Positions 18,993 to 26,576 of a stretch of 64,000 bases of DNA are shown here, piece by piece (position 1 is the stretch's first letter; each line of letters opens with the position of its first letter). The translations under genes were made by a program, and so were the position numbers. The stretch is from Actinoalloteichus hymeniacidonis (GTDB taxonomy: Bacteria > Actinomycetota > Actinomycetes > Mycobacteriales > Pseudonocardiaceae): contig NZ_JACHIS010000001.1 in the NCBI RefSeq assembly GCF_014203365.1, positions 2,232,001 to 2,296,000 of the forward strand, in the 5' to 3' direction. The notes under the pieces were generated by a model. The model was not told where the DNA came from. It made no database searches and saw nothing but the letters and a program-made list of their open reading frames with translations.

Positions 18993-19597
18993 GGCGAGTC
19001 GGACCCTTCGGTGAAGAGACGATCGAGGTGGTTGGTCAGTAACCGGCGGGCGCGGGCCGCGTCGAAGTCGCCGCCGGTGGCCAGGCAGTGCACGGAGATC
19101 CCATCGGTGAGTGCGACCAGGGCACTCGCTTCTTCGCGGGGGTCCAGTCGGCTGGGTAGCTCACCGGTTTGCTGAGCGCGAGCGAAGCCATCGGTGAGAC
19201 CGCTCAGGAGGCGTTCGGTGTTGTGGTGGTGCAGGGCGCGCATAGCCGGGTCGGTCAACGTGACGGGGATGAAGGCCAACCACACCGACAGCTCGCCTCG
19301 GCGCGCCTCGTCCAGCGGCAGCAGGGTCTCCATGATGGAGATCAGGGTCTGCCGGATCGTGGTGCCCCGGGGTGCCTCGGCGATGCGCTCGGCCGCTCGG
19401 GCATACATGTATTCGATCCCGAAGCGGAGCAGGTCGCTCTTACTTCGGAAGTAACTCTGCACCAGGCCGATGGACGTGCCTGCCTCGGCGGCGACGCTCG
19501 CCAGTTTCGCGCCGGCCAGACCATCTCTGGCGATGACGGTCAGCAGCGCCTCGGCCACTTGTCGCCGCCTCGCCTCTTGATCGGCTGTTCGCACCAT
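18989..19597 (-). CDS. TetR-family regulator
   Basis: This 202-aa protein has an N-terminal TetR helix-turn-helix (LASVAAEAGTSIGLVQSYFRSKSDLL) and a helical ligand domain with BetI-like features. The start chosen is the ATG after an AT-rich promoter-like patch; longer frames reaching upstream would run through that patch. It is coupled to the GAP membrane protein and probably represses this operon, with an envelope lipid or drug as possible effector. Confidence 0.88.
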   Translation of the reverse strand: MVRTADQEARRRQVAEALLTVIARDGLAGAKLASVAAEAGTSIGLVQSYFRSKSDLLRFGIEYMYARAAERIAEAPRGTTIRQTLISIMETLLPLDEARRGELSVWLAFIPVTLTDPAMRALHHHNTERLLSGLTDGFARAQQTGELPSRLDPREEASALVALTDGISVHCLATGGDFDAARARRLLTNHLDRLFTEGSDSP

Positions 19598-19601
19598 GAC
19601 G

Positions 19602-19627
19602 TAAAAATAGCACGGTATTATTTTTTT
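19602..19627. promoter_or_regulatory. AT-rich promoter/operator of the TetR-GAP operon
   Basis: Directly upstream of the TetR start, AATA and TATT flank a GCACGG centre, and AAAAATA and TATTTTT form a wider inverted repeat. This is one of the most AT-rich spots in the window and fits an autoregulated promoter. Confidence 0.45.
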
Positions 19628-19734
19628 GGAGTCGATCAGGCTCATATCGAAAGCGGGGGAGACCGAGAGCGACCCGCCGCCCATCGGGCTGCGGGTCGTC
19701 GGCGATCAAGGCTGGGCGGATTGCCTCGGGGTGA

Positions 19735-20031
19735 TCAGTCGAAGTCGCCCCCGGCGGCATAGCGACGTGCTGCGCGTCGGCCCGCATAGCGCTGTTTGCG
19801 GTTCTCGTGCTTGTCCCACTGCTGTCGTTCCTTGATGTGGCCTCGGATCTTGCAACCCTGGCAGCAGAAGCCGACACGGAGCGATTCGATCCACCTGCAG
19901 CGGGTGTCCGTGGTCTCTCGCGTCGGAGCAGGCGGTAGATCGCAAGCGCCGAATCGGTGATCATGATCGGGTTGAGGCCGGTGCTCTCGGAAGCGCACGA
20001 AGAGTGGCTTCGTCTTGTCCGTGCGGGACAT
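19735..20031 (-). CDS. Cys/His-rich 98-aa protein, copy A
   Basis: I do not recognise a named family. The protein has a conserved HDHRFGACDLP segment, then CRW, then CCQGCK, then a basic tail (HIKERQQW, NRKQRYAGRRAARR). The spacing of four to five cysteines and two histidines suggests a small zinc-binding protein, possibly contacting nucleic acid through its Arg-rich end. It is a close paralogue of the product of 20322-20618. Both genes begin with MSRTDKTKP and share a highly conserved 53-bp leader preceded by a 5-codon reading frame. Function unknown. Confidence 0.75.
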   Translation of the reverse strand: MSRTDKTKPLFVRFREHRPQPDHDHRFGACDLPPAPTRETTDTRCRWIESLRVGFCCQGCKIRGHIKERQQWDKHENRKQRYAGRRAARRYAAGGDFD

Positions 20032-20084
20032 CTCGTTCCTTCCGGAACCCGCCGCCCGTGCTCCCGGACTGTCCGGGCGGGCGG
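20032..20084 (-). promoter_or_regulatory. structured leader of copy A
   Basis: Read on the minus strand, a 7-bp outer stem (CCGCCCG with CGGGCGG, 20078-20084 and 20052-20058) encloses a 6-bp inner stem. Next, GTTCC and GGAAC (20035-20048) form a hairpin that includes the AAGGAA ribosome site of the protein gene. The outer stem begins at the base after the TAG of the 5-codon frame. The whole leader recurs before copy B. Confidence 0.6.
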
Positions 20085-20102
20085 CTAGATCCAGAACTTC
20101 AT
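20085..20102 (-). CDS. 5-codon leader ORF MKFWI
   Basis: ATG-AAG-TTC-TGG-ATC-TAG follows AGGAG by 7 bases, which is a better ribosome site than many genes here have. The peptide MKFWI contains Phe-Trp. Its counterpart before copy B encodes MTYYA with the same length and stop codon. A role as a translated regulatory leader is inference. Confidence 0.45.
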   Translation of the reverse strand: MKFWI

Positions 20103-20321
20103 GGCCACGCTCCTCTCATTCGGTTGTCTCGAGCCCGCGATCGTCTCGCGGCGCTCGCACGCTGTCCACGCCCTGCGGCGTAGGCGGGTGGCCGGGTTGT
20201 TCGGTGGACAGCCGCCCAAGCTCTCATCGGCTCGATCTTGGATGCAAGCGAATACATCGAGTGATCGCACCATCCGGGCTCTGCTCGCAGCGTGGCGAAA
20301 CACCAGGGTGATGCCTCGGGA

Positions 20322-20618
20322 TCAGTCGAAGTTCGCCTCGGCGGCATGACGACGTGCCGTACGTCGGCCCGCATAGCGCTGCCTGCGGTTGGCCTCCCTG
20401 ATCCACTCCTGGCGCTCCTTGATGTGGCTGCGGATCTTGCAGCCCTGGCAGCAGCCGACGCGGATCGCGAAGTCGACCCACCTGCATCGGGTGTCGCTCT
20501 CCTCGCGCGCCGGGGACGTGGGCAGATCGCAGACACCGAACCGGTGATCGTGGACCGGGCGAGGATTGTGCTCGCGAAAGCGCACAAAACGTGGCTTCGT
20601 CTTGTCCGTGCGGGACAT
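20322..20618 (-). CDS. Cys/His-rich 98-aa protein, copy B
   Basis: This is the paralogue of copy A, 587 bp away, with the same length and the same motifs: HDHRFGVCDLP, TRCRW, GCCQGCK and a basic tail. Differences are scattered and mostly conservative, so both copies look maintained by selection. Sequence similarity extends a few bases past the stop codons and through the leader, so the duplicated unit is about 590 bp long. I cannot assign a function; a zinc-binding protein is the best guess. Confidence 0.75.
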   Translation of the reverse strand: MSRTDKTKPRFVRFREHNPRPVHDHRFGVCDLPTSPAREESDTRCRWVDFAIRVGCCQGCKIRSHIKERQEWIREANRRQRYAGRRTARRHAAEANFD

Positions 20619-20671
20619 CTCGTTCCTTCCGGAACCCGCCGCCCGTGCTCCCGGATTCTCCGAGCGGGCGG
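20619..20671 (-). promoter_or_regulatory. structured leader of copy B
   Basis: The same two hairpins as before copy A are present (outer stem 20665-20671 with 20639-20645; ribosome-site hairpin 20622-20635). In the inner stem one C-G pair of copy A becomes a U-G pair, and the loop changes from CAG to GAA. The fold is kept although the sequence has drifted. Confidence 0.6.
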
Positions 20672-20689
20672 CTAGGCGTAGTACGTCAT
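20672..20689 (-). CDS. 5-codon leader ORF MTYYA
   Basis: ATG-ACG-TAC-TAC-GCC-TAG lies at the same place as MKFWI of copy A, with a weaker AAGGGAAG ribosome site. Its TAG again touches the first base of the hairpin. Confidence 0.4.
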   Translation of the reverse strand: MTYYA

Positions 20690-21027
20690 GGCGCCGCTTC
20701 CCTTCTTCATTGCTGCGTTGTTCGGCTCGAACCCGGCAGGCGGGTTGGTGCGGGCTCCTCGCGAGGCCCGGCGTTCATGCTCCGCAGGTGTCGATCAGGC
20801 GAGAACCGGCCTGCCGGGTGGCAAGCCTTTCAGGATGCCTGCTGTGAATCCCACGACACAAGGGTTTTCGAGGGGGAGATACGGGGGTTTATCGGCGACA
20901 TCGGGCCGCTCCGACCGGTCGGGTCACGGTCGGTCGCAGGCGCTCGGATCGTCGATTGCGGCGGGATCGCGACGGGGCACCGGTTCGCAACACCGGGGGG
21001 ATCCCGGGTGGAACGGTTCCGGACGCG
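20690..21027. other. gene-free region upstream of copy B
   Basis: No convincing gene is seen. It should contain the promoter of copy B. ACCCGGCAGG at 20731-20740 and its complement CCTGCCGGGT at 20820-20829 form a widely spaced inverted repeat. Confidence 0.45.
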
Positions 21028-21063
21028 CCGATGCCCCCGACCGCATCCGGTCGGGGGCATCGG
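21028..21063 (-). terminator. terminator of the cold-shock gene
   Basis: A perfect 16-bp stem with a CATC loop lies about 54 bp past the stop of the minus-strand cold-shock gene. It is one of the strongest hairpins in the window. Confidence 0.8.
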
Positions 21064-21116
21064 GACTTCGCGTACTCAGTCAGCGAATACGCTGATGAGA
21101 GCTATGAAGGGGTGCT

Positions 21117-21317
21117 TCAGACGCCGCGGACCTGAACGGCCTGCGGGCCCTTGGGGCCCTGGTTGATCTCGAACTCGACGCGCTGGTTCTCCTCGAGGCT
21201 GCGGTAGCCGCTGCCGCTGATCTCCGAGTAGTGCACGAAGACGTCAGGGCCGCTCTCCTGCGCGATGAAGCCGAAGCCCTTTTCCGAGTTGAACCATTTG
21301 ACGGTTCCCTGTGCCAT
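21117..21317 (-). CDS. cspA: cold-shock protein
   Basis: This 66-aa single OB-fold RNA/DNA-binding protein has both nucleic-acid motifs, KGFGFI (RNP1) and VFVHY (RNP2), and the usual [10 protein letters not shown] start. Such proteins act as RNA chaperones. The ATG follows a GGAG ribosome site. About 465 bp without a gene lie upstream, leaving room for the long 5' leader common in this family. Confidence 0.95.
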   Translation of the reverse strand: MAQGTVKWFNSEKGFGFIAQESGPDVFVHYSEISGSGYRSLEENQRVEFEINQGPKGPQAVQVRGV

Positions 21318-21782
21318 GTCTGCTCCTTCGCAGGGCCAGATACGGGTCCGCACCGTGCGGTCCCCGGGTCGGGTCTCAGACGGCGACTTCTCCAGCTTGG
21401 CCTGCAAGGAAAGAGACGGCGCGCCCGCAACATCGTTTCCGCGAGCGTGGTGAAACACGAACACAAAGCTGACGACCACCCTGTTCAACCCGATCGACAG
21501 CCTATTCGTTCCCCACGACACCGTAGAGTGTTGCACGTCACGATCAGCTCGGCAGCTGTCTCGACCTTGAACACTCCGATCGGTCGGTGGATCTCGGCCT
21601 AACGGACGCCGATCGTGCAGGTCGGCGGCTTACGGGTATCGCTTGGATCACTCTTTGCGGGCATGGCGGAACCGATTGCTGTACGAGCGGTGACGACGGC
21701 GATCACCGTGCGGCGACAGGGGACCGTACCGGTTCGAACGATCGGAGCCATCGTTGTCCGCCCGACGTGCTGAGGTGCAGCC
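21318..21782. other. divergent spacer between cspA and the AraC gene
   Basis: This stretch has lower GC than its flanks and no convincing gene. It should hold the cspA promoter and leader and the AraC-gene promoter. Confidence 0.5.
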
Positions 21783-22205
21783 ATGAGCCGAGCCGTGGAG
21801 CAGTCCAATCGCCTGATGCTGCGGGTGCGCGACCGGATGGACCGTTCGTACGCGCAACCACTGGACATCGCCGCGCTGGCCCGTTTCGCGCATGTGTCCC
21901 CGACACATCTCATCCGCACCTTCCGGGCCACCTTCGGCGAGACCCCGCATCGCTACCTACAGCGTCGTCGGGTCGAGCGGGCGATGATCAGGCTGCGCGA
22001 ATCGGATCGCAGTGTGACGGAGATCTGCATGGAGGTGGGCTTCACCAGCCTCGGCACCTTCAGCCGCACCTTCCGCGACATCGTCGGCGAGTCGCCCACC
22101 GAGTACCGCAGGCGGTTGGGCACGCTGGCGGTGCCGACCTGCTTCGCGATGTCCTGGCTGCGACCGAGTTCTTTTGGAGAAGCACCCCGTTCGACGCCCC
22201 AATAG
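21783..22205 (+). CDS. short AraC-family regulator
   Basis: This 140-aa protein is almost only the AraC DNA-binding domain: two helix-turn-helix motifs (DIAALARFAHVSPTHLIRTF and VTEICMEVGFTSLGTFSRTF) with the family signature GESPTEYRRR. It lacks the usual N-terminal sensor domain. It is followed after 10 bases by a VOC protein gene, so the two form an operon and the VOC protein or its substrate may be what it controls. Confidence 0.88.
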   Translation: MSRAVEQSNRLMLRVRDRMDRSYAQPLDIAALARFAHVSPTHLIRTFRATFGETPHRYLQRRRVERAMIRLRESDRSVTEICMEVGFTSLGTFSRTFRDIVGESPTEYRRRLGTLAVPTCFAMSWLRPSSFGEAPRSTPQ

Positions 22206-22215
22206 CGTTGTGCTC

Positions 22216-22635
22216 ATGCTCAAATCGATCACGCACTCCCAGCTCTACGTCTTAGACCAGGACGAAGCCCGTGCGTTCTACGTGGACACACTGGGTCTCG
22301 AACTGCACACCGACACCGACCTCGGATTCATGCGCTGGCTGACCGTCACGGTGCCCGGCGATCCCAGCAGGCAGATCCTGCTGGAGAAGCCTGGCGCACC
22401 CGCGATGGACGAGTCGACCGCCGAGCAGGTCCGCGAGCTCGTCACCAAGGGGGCGATGAGCGGCTGGTTCATCCTCACCACCGACGACTGCCGGGCGACC
22501 TACGAGAAGCTGCTCGCCAAGGGCGTCGAGTTCACCGACGAGCCGGAAGAGCGGCCCTACGGCATCGACTGCGGCTTCCGGGATCCGTTCGGCAACCGCA
22601 TCCGCATCACGCAGCTCGTCGAGCAGGACGACTGA
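22216..22635 (+). CDS. VOC (glyoxalase-fold) protein
   Basis: This 139-aa protein has the vicinal-oxygen-chelate fold in two beta-alpha-beta-beta-beta halves: HSQLYVLDQDEARAFYVDTLGL at the start and CGFRDPFGNRIRITQ at the end. Members include glyoxalases, dioxygenases and antibiotic-binding proteins. The substrate cannot be predicted. The start could also be GTG at 22210. It shares an operon with the AraC regulator and a terminator with arsC. Confidence 0.85.
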   Translation: MLKSITHSQLYVLDQDEARAFYVDTLGLELHTDTDLGFMRWLTVTVPGDPSRQILLEKPGAPAMDESTAEQVRELVTKGAMSGWFILTTDDCRATYEKLLAKGVEFTDEPEERPYGIDCGFRDPFGNRIRITQLVEQDD

Positions 22636-22650
22636 CACCACTCGAGCACA

Positions 22651-22682
22651 CCGGGCACGGCGCGGCATCGCGCCGTGCCCGG
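22651..22682. terminator. bidirectional terminator
   Basis: A perfect 14-bp stem (CCGGGCACGGCGCG and its complement) with a GCAT loop separates the convergent VOC and arsC genes. Confidence 0.85.
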
Positions 22683-22705
22683 TTGGCGTGCTTGCAGGGC
22701 GGAAA

Positions 22706-23122
22706 CTACTCGGTCAGTACCTCGGGCACGATCTCGGCGAGGAGCCTGCGCACGCGGCGGTCGATCTCATCGCGGATCGGCCGGACTGCGTCGATGCCCT
22801 GGCCTGCTGGATCATCGAGTGTCCAGTCGAGGTAGCGCTTCCCCGGGAAGATCGGACAAACATCGCCGCAGCCCATCGTGATCACCACATCGGAGGCCTG
22901 CACCGCGTCGCTGGTCAACGGCTTGGGGAACTCCTTCGTCAGATCAAGCCCGAGCTCGACCATCACCGCGACGACAGCGGGGTTGATCGAGTCCGCAGGG
23001 GCCGACCCGGCGGAGCGGACGACGACGCGGCCTTGGGCGTGGTGGTCGAGCAGCGCGGCGGCCATCTGGGATCGGCCGGCGTTGTGCACACAGACGAACA
23101 GCACTTCGGGTCGGTCGGACAC
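22706..23122 (-). CDS. arsC: arsenate reductase, low-MW phosphatase type
   Basis: This 138-aa enzyme reduces arsenate to arsenite. It has the phosphatase loop CVHNAGRS with Cys11 and Arg17, a second Cys pair in MGCGDVCP, and the aspartate of LDWTLDDP. The pattern fits the thioredoxin- or mycothiol/mycoredoxin-linked ArsC group of actinobacteria; which reductant is used cannot be read from sequence. It lies 99 bp downstream of acr3 on the same strand, in the arsR-acr3-arsC order. Confidence 0.92.
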   Translation of the reverse strand: MSDRPEVLFVCVHNAGRSQMAAALLDHHAQGRVVVRSAGSAPADSINPAVVAVMVELGLDLTKEFPKPLTSDAVQASDVVITMGCGDVCPIFPGKRYLDWTLDDPAGQGIDAVRPIRDEIDRRVRRLLAEIVPEVLTE

Positions 23123-23221
23123 GGTGGCTCCTTGGTTCTCGGGGTCGCCGCACGCAAGGCCCGACGAGGCTCCATCACGTCGTCGCCCGGTTCGCTGTTG
23201 CAGTGAGGCGGTGCGATTCGG

Positions 23222-24319
23222 TCATGGCCGTGGAGTCACGGAATCGGGGGAAGGGCGGGTGAAGCGTCGGCGCAACGCCAATGAGACGTACACGAGGCCG
23301 ATGAGGACCGGAACCTCGATCAGCGGGCCGACGACTCCGGCCAGGGCCTGTCCACTGGTAGCGCCGTAGGTCGCGATCGCGACGGCGATGGCGAGTTCGA
23401 AGTTGTTGCCCGCTGCGGTGAAAGCCAGCGCCGTCGTGCGTTCGTAGCCCAGGCCGATGGCCTTGCCGAAGGCGTAGCCACCGCCCCACATCACGGCGAA
23501 GTACACCAACAGAGGTAGTGCGATGCGCAGCACGTCGACTGGGCGGTCGGCGATCTGATCACCTTGGAGAGCGAAGAGAACGACGATGGTGAACAGCAAG
23601 CCGTAGAGCGCGAAGGGGCCGATCCTGGGCAGGAACCTCGTCTCGTACCACTGGCGACCTTTTGCCCTCTCCCCGAGATAGCGGGTCAGGAATCCTGCCG
23701 TCAGGGGCACTCCGAGGAAGATCAGCACACTCTTGGTGATCTGCCAGCCCGACACGGCGAGGTCGGTCTGGGCGAGGCCCAGCCAGCCCGGCAGCACCGC
23801 GAGATAGAACCAGCCCAGTACCCCGAACATGAGGACCTGGAACACCGAGTTCAGCGCCACCAGGACGGCGGCGGCCTCGCGGTCGCCGCACGCGAGATCG
23901 TTCCAGATGATGACCATCGCGATGCAGCGGGCCAGACCGACGATGATCAATCCGGTTCGGTATTCGGGCAGATCCGGCAGCAGCAGCCACGCCAGGGCGA
24001 ACATCAATGCCGGTCCGATGACCCAGTTCAGCGTCAGTGAGGACCACAGCAGCCTGCGGTCACCCGTGACAGTGTCGACGCGGTCGTAACGAACCTTCGC
24101 CAGTACGGGGTACATCATGATCAGTAACCCGGCGGCGATCGGTAGGGAGATGCCGTCGACCGACACCGCGTTCAAGGCGGTATCCAGACCCGGAACGGCC
24201 CGGCCTGCGAACAGTCCCACGCCCATCGCGACGGCGATCCACACCGGCAGGAACCGGTCGAGGGTCGAAAGCCTCCCGACCAGACCTGCCGTGGCGTCAG
24301 GTCGTTCAGCGGTGCTCAT
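23222..24319 (-). CDS. acr3: arsenite efflux carrier of the ACR3 family
   Basis: This 365-aa protein with about ten transmembrane helices exports arsenite. It has the ACR3 signatures GLARCIAMVIIWNDLACGD, with the essential Cys of helix 4, and FTAAGNNFELAIAVA. Its ATG overlaps the arsR stop by 4 bases. It works with ArsC, which supplies arsenite. Confidence 0.95.
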   Translation of the reverse strand: MSTAERPDATAGLVGRLSTLDRFLPVWIAVAMGVGLFAGRAVPGLDTALNAVSVDGISLPIAAGLLIMMYPVLAKVRYDRVDTVTGDRRLLWSSLTLNWVIGPALMFALAWLLLPDLPEYRTGLIIVGLARCIAMVIIWNDLACGDREAAAVLVALNSVFQVLMFGVLGWFYLAVLPGWLGLAQTDLAVSGWQITKSVLIFLGVPLTAGFLTRYLGERAKGRQWYETRFLPRIGPFALYGLLFTIVVLFALQGDQIADRPVDVLRIALPLLVYFAVMWGGGYAFGKAIGLGYERTTALAFTAAGNNFELAIAVAIATYGATSGQALAGVVGPLIEVPVLIGLVYVSLALRRRFTRPSPDSVTPRP

Positions 24320-24681
24320 GCGGGGGCTGTCGCGGGGGCGGCGGGCACCAAGACCGCGGACAGTCGTGCCAGGACCTCGGGGTGGACTCGGTAGTACACC
24401 CAGGTTCCTCGGCGTTCACCGTCGATCAGTCCTGACTCGCGCAGCACCTTCAAGTGGTGAGAGATCGTCGGGCCCGTGACGTCGAAGGCACTGGTCAGGT
24501 CACACACGCACACCTCTCCGCCCCCGTGTGAGGCGATCAGCGAGAGCAGGCGCAGCCGAATGGGGTCGGAGATGGCCTTGAAGATCTTCGCCAGTTCCGC
24601 AGCCTGCGAGGCGGACAACGGTTCGCGGGCCAACGGAGAACAGCAGGCGTCCATCGCCGCCAACGGCAGTTGCTTCGACAT
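24316..24681 (-). CDS. arsR: ArsR-family metalloregulator
   Basis: This 121-aa winged-helix repressor has the recognition helix TGPTISHHLKVLRESGLI and probable As(III)-sensing cysteines: Cys58 and Cys60 in EVCVCDL, plus an N-terminal Cys13-Cys14 pair. It should repress the arsenic genes until arsenite binds. It is translationally coupled to acr3, and its promoter region is shared with the divergent arsI-like gene. Confidence 0.93.
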   Translation of the reverse strand: MSKQLPLAAMDACCSPLAREPLSASQAAELAKIFKAISDPIRLRLLSLIASHGGGEVCVCDLTSAFDVTGPTISHHLKVLRESGLIDGERRGTWVYYRVHPEVLARLSAVLVPAAPATAPA

Positions 24682-24699
24682 CTTTCTATATTGACATCT

Positions 24700-24711
24700 C
24701 TCTATCTAGAG
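24700..24711. promoter_or_regulatory. inverted repeat in the ars divergent promoter
   Basis: CTCTA-TC-TAGAG sits in the AT-rich 80-bp spacer between arsR and the arsI-like gene. It is a candidate ArsR operator acting on both directions. Confidence 0.5.
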
Positions 24712-24761
24712 GGCAATGTCGACTACGCCTTGCTTCGATAAACATCTATCCAAGGAGTTCC

Positions 24762-25241
24762 ATGTCCCGCGTACAGCTCGCTCTCCGGGTCGGCGACCTC
24801 GAAAGCTCGATTGCGTTCTACACCAAGCTCTTCGACACCGAACCGGCCAAGCGTCGCCCCGGCTACGCGAACTTCGCCATCAGCACACCGGCACTGAAGC
24901 TGGTCCTGCTCCAAGGGGAGCCCGGGCAGGACACCGTGATGGACCACCTCGGTATCGAGGTCGGCTCCACCGATCAGGTCGATGCCGCGTCCCGACGTCT
25001 CACCGGCGAGGGCATGGAGACCCTTGTCGAGAAGGACACCACCTGCTGCTATGCCGAGCAGGACAAGGTCTGGGTGCATGGTCCCGGCCAGGAGCCGTGG
25101 GAGGTCTACACCGTCACCGGGGACTCCGCTTCGTTCGGGCACGACAGTCCGGCCACGGCAGGTACCGCAGCCTGCGGTACCTCCGATGCCGGCCCGGGTG
25201 CGGCCGCAGCGGAAACCCAAACCGATGGCAGCTGCTGCTGA
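24762..25241 (+). CDS. arsI: ArsI/CadI-family metalloenzyme
   Basis: This 159-aa VOC protein resembles the ArsI C-As lyases and the mycobacterial CadI protein from end to end (MSRVQLALRVGDLE, KLVLLQGEPG). The vicinal Cys95-Cys96 in DTTCCYA, needed for binding trivalent organoarsenicals, is present, as are His62 and Glu in PWEVYT. Residue 5 is Gln, as in CadI, where ArsI lyases have a metal-ligand His, so lyase activity is uncertain. The C-terminus carries an Ala/Gly-rich extension ending in Cys-Cys. It is divergent from arsR. Confidence 0.88.
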   Translation: MSRVQLALRVGDLESSIAFYTKLFDTEPAKRRPGYANFAISTPALKLVLLQGEPGQDTVMDHLGIEVGSTDQVDAASRRLTGEGMETLVEKDTTCCYAEQDKVWVHGPGQEPWEVYTVTGDSASFGHDSPATAGTAACGTSDAGPGAAAAETQTDGSCC

Positions 25242-25259
25242 TCGGAAACCGCATCGTTC

Positions 25260-25300
25260 CGGCTGCTCGCCTCGCGTCGATCACCTACGGCGAGCAGCCG
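25260..25300. terminator. bidirectional terminator
   Basis: A perfect 12-bp stem (CGGCTGCTCGCC and its complement) with a 17-base loop separates the convergent arsI-like and exonuclease genes. Confidence 0.75.
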
Positions 25301-25354
25301 CGACCGGCATGGTGTCATCGCGACCACGCACCGCTGCCGTGTTGCCGCTCGATC

Positions 25355-26143
25355 TCAGCCTGCGGGCACCGAGACCTCGGCGGGCTCGACGGCCATCCGC
25401 AGCGGCCAATGCTCTGCGGTGGCGCGGACGTCGGCCGCCCGGATCCGCAGCTGCTCTGCCTCGGTGGGATCGGCTTCCTTGCCTGCGAGGCGATCGAGAT
25501 AGTCGGCGAAACCGGTGGTCTGGGTCCGGTACCAGCCCGACTGCAGCTCGTGCAGCTCGCCGAGGTCCACGGTGCCGACCTGATCGGGATATCGGCGGGC
25601 CAGCCGCCAGGCGAGCCGGGCGCAGGCCAGCGCATCCCCGGTGGAGCTGTGTGCGTCCTCCAGCCGAACCTGGTGATGCTCGCAGAGCGCGCCCAGGGTT
25701 CGCTTGCCCTTGCGGAAGCGGTCCAGGTGCTTGTCGATGCACATCGGGTCGACGACGGGCCCGCTCAACGTCAGGCCTCGGCCGTGGTGTCGACGCAGCT
25801 CCGCGTCCAGCAGAGAGAGATCGAAACTCGCGTTGTAGATGCACAGCGGGGTGGCGGGATTCCACACCTCCGCCAGTCGCGCGGCGACCTCGGCCACCAC
25901 GGTGGCCGCGTCGCGACCGTGCTCGCGGGCGTGGTCGGTGGTGATTCCGTGCACCTCGGCCGCGGCGGCGGGGATCTCGACGCCCGGATCGGCCAGCCAG
26001 CTGGACACGACCGGCTCCACCCCGGGATTGATGGCGACGACCGTGGCGGTCACGATCCTGTCGGTCGCGGTGTCCACCCCCGTCGTCTCCAGATCGAACG
26101 CCGTCAACGGACCGTCGGACCAGGACATGGCGGATCGGATCAT
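25355..26143 (-). CDS. DEDDh 3'-5' exonuclease (DnaQ-like)
   Basis: This 262-aa protein has all parts of a DEDDh exonuclease: FDLETTG (Asp, Glu), YNASFDLSLLD (Asp) and HSSTGDALACA (His, Asp). The first 200 residues make up the catalytic domain; the rest is a helical tail. Such stand-alone proteins trim nucleic acids in repair or RNA processing; no polymerase subunit is nearby. The start is uncertain: ATG at 26143 and ATG at 26128 are both possible and neither has a clear ribosome site. Confidence 0.85.
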   Translation of the reverse strand: MIRSAMSWSDGPLTAFDLETTGVDTATDRIVTATVVAINPGVEPVVSSWLADPGVEIPAAAAEVHGITTDHAREHGRDAATVVAEVAARLAEVWNPATPLCIYNASFDLSLLDAELRRHHGRGLTLSGPVVDPMCIDKHLDRFRKGKRTLGALCEHHQVRLEDAHSSTGDALACARLAWRLARRYPDQVGTVDLGELHELQSGWYRTQTTGFADYLDRLAGKEADPTEAEQLRIRAADVRATAEHWPLRMAVEPAEVSVPAG

Positions 26144-26354
26144 GCACCGAAGGTAGCCGATCATGCCGACGGTGGACACTCGTCGCCTGCGGCGCTCCCG
26201 ATCGGTTTGCCTTGTCGCCCAAGGTGATCGCGCTGGGTGACCTAGAAACGACCCGAATCCGGCGGGCACCCGCGACCGCCACCCTCGGCGATGCCGGACC
26301 TGCGGTGCCGGACGGATCAGTTTCCGACACCACAGGCAGGCCGTGCCGCGCCTG

Positions 26355-26576
26355 CTATGCCCCCGTCGGCGGGCTCTCGGCGCGTGGGGTGTCGGCGGCA
26401 TCCACCGGGATCAGACAGCTGTCGCCCTCGCAGGCCACGGCCGATTCCGCGCCCAGCATCCGCAACCCGCCGCCCGGCGGCGGTTCGAGCGGCGAGACTC
26501 CGGCAGCGGCAGCCGCGTCCGACCCGAGCGGCGCACCCGGATCGGGGGTGTGCTCGGGCCGCACGACGTCACTCAC
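26355..26576 (-). CDS. small Cys-containing protein coupled to the DsbA gene
   Basis: A 73-aa frame starts with GTG inside the last codons of the DsbA-like gene (GTGAGTGA overlap). It has normal high-GC codon use. The product is Pro/Ala-rich with a single Cys-x4-Cys pair in ACEGDSCLIPVD. I know no family for it. Coupling to a thiol oxidoreductase makes the Cys pair notable. Confidence 0.5.
   Translation of the reverse strand: MSDVVRPEHTPDPGAPLGSDAAAAAGVSPLEPPPGGGLRMLGAESAVACEGDSCLIPVDAADTPRAESPPTGA

Noticed and set aside
19735-20689. Assignment of the Cys/His-rich pair to an integrated conjugative element
   Set aside because: Small zinc-binding-like proteins occur on such elements, but no integrase, replication or transfer gene or attachment site was seen nearby.
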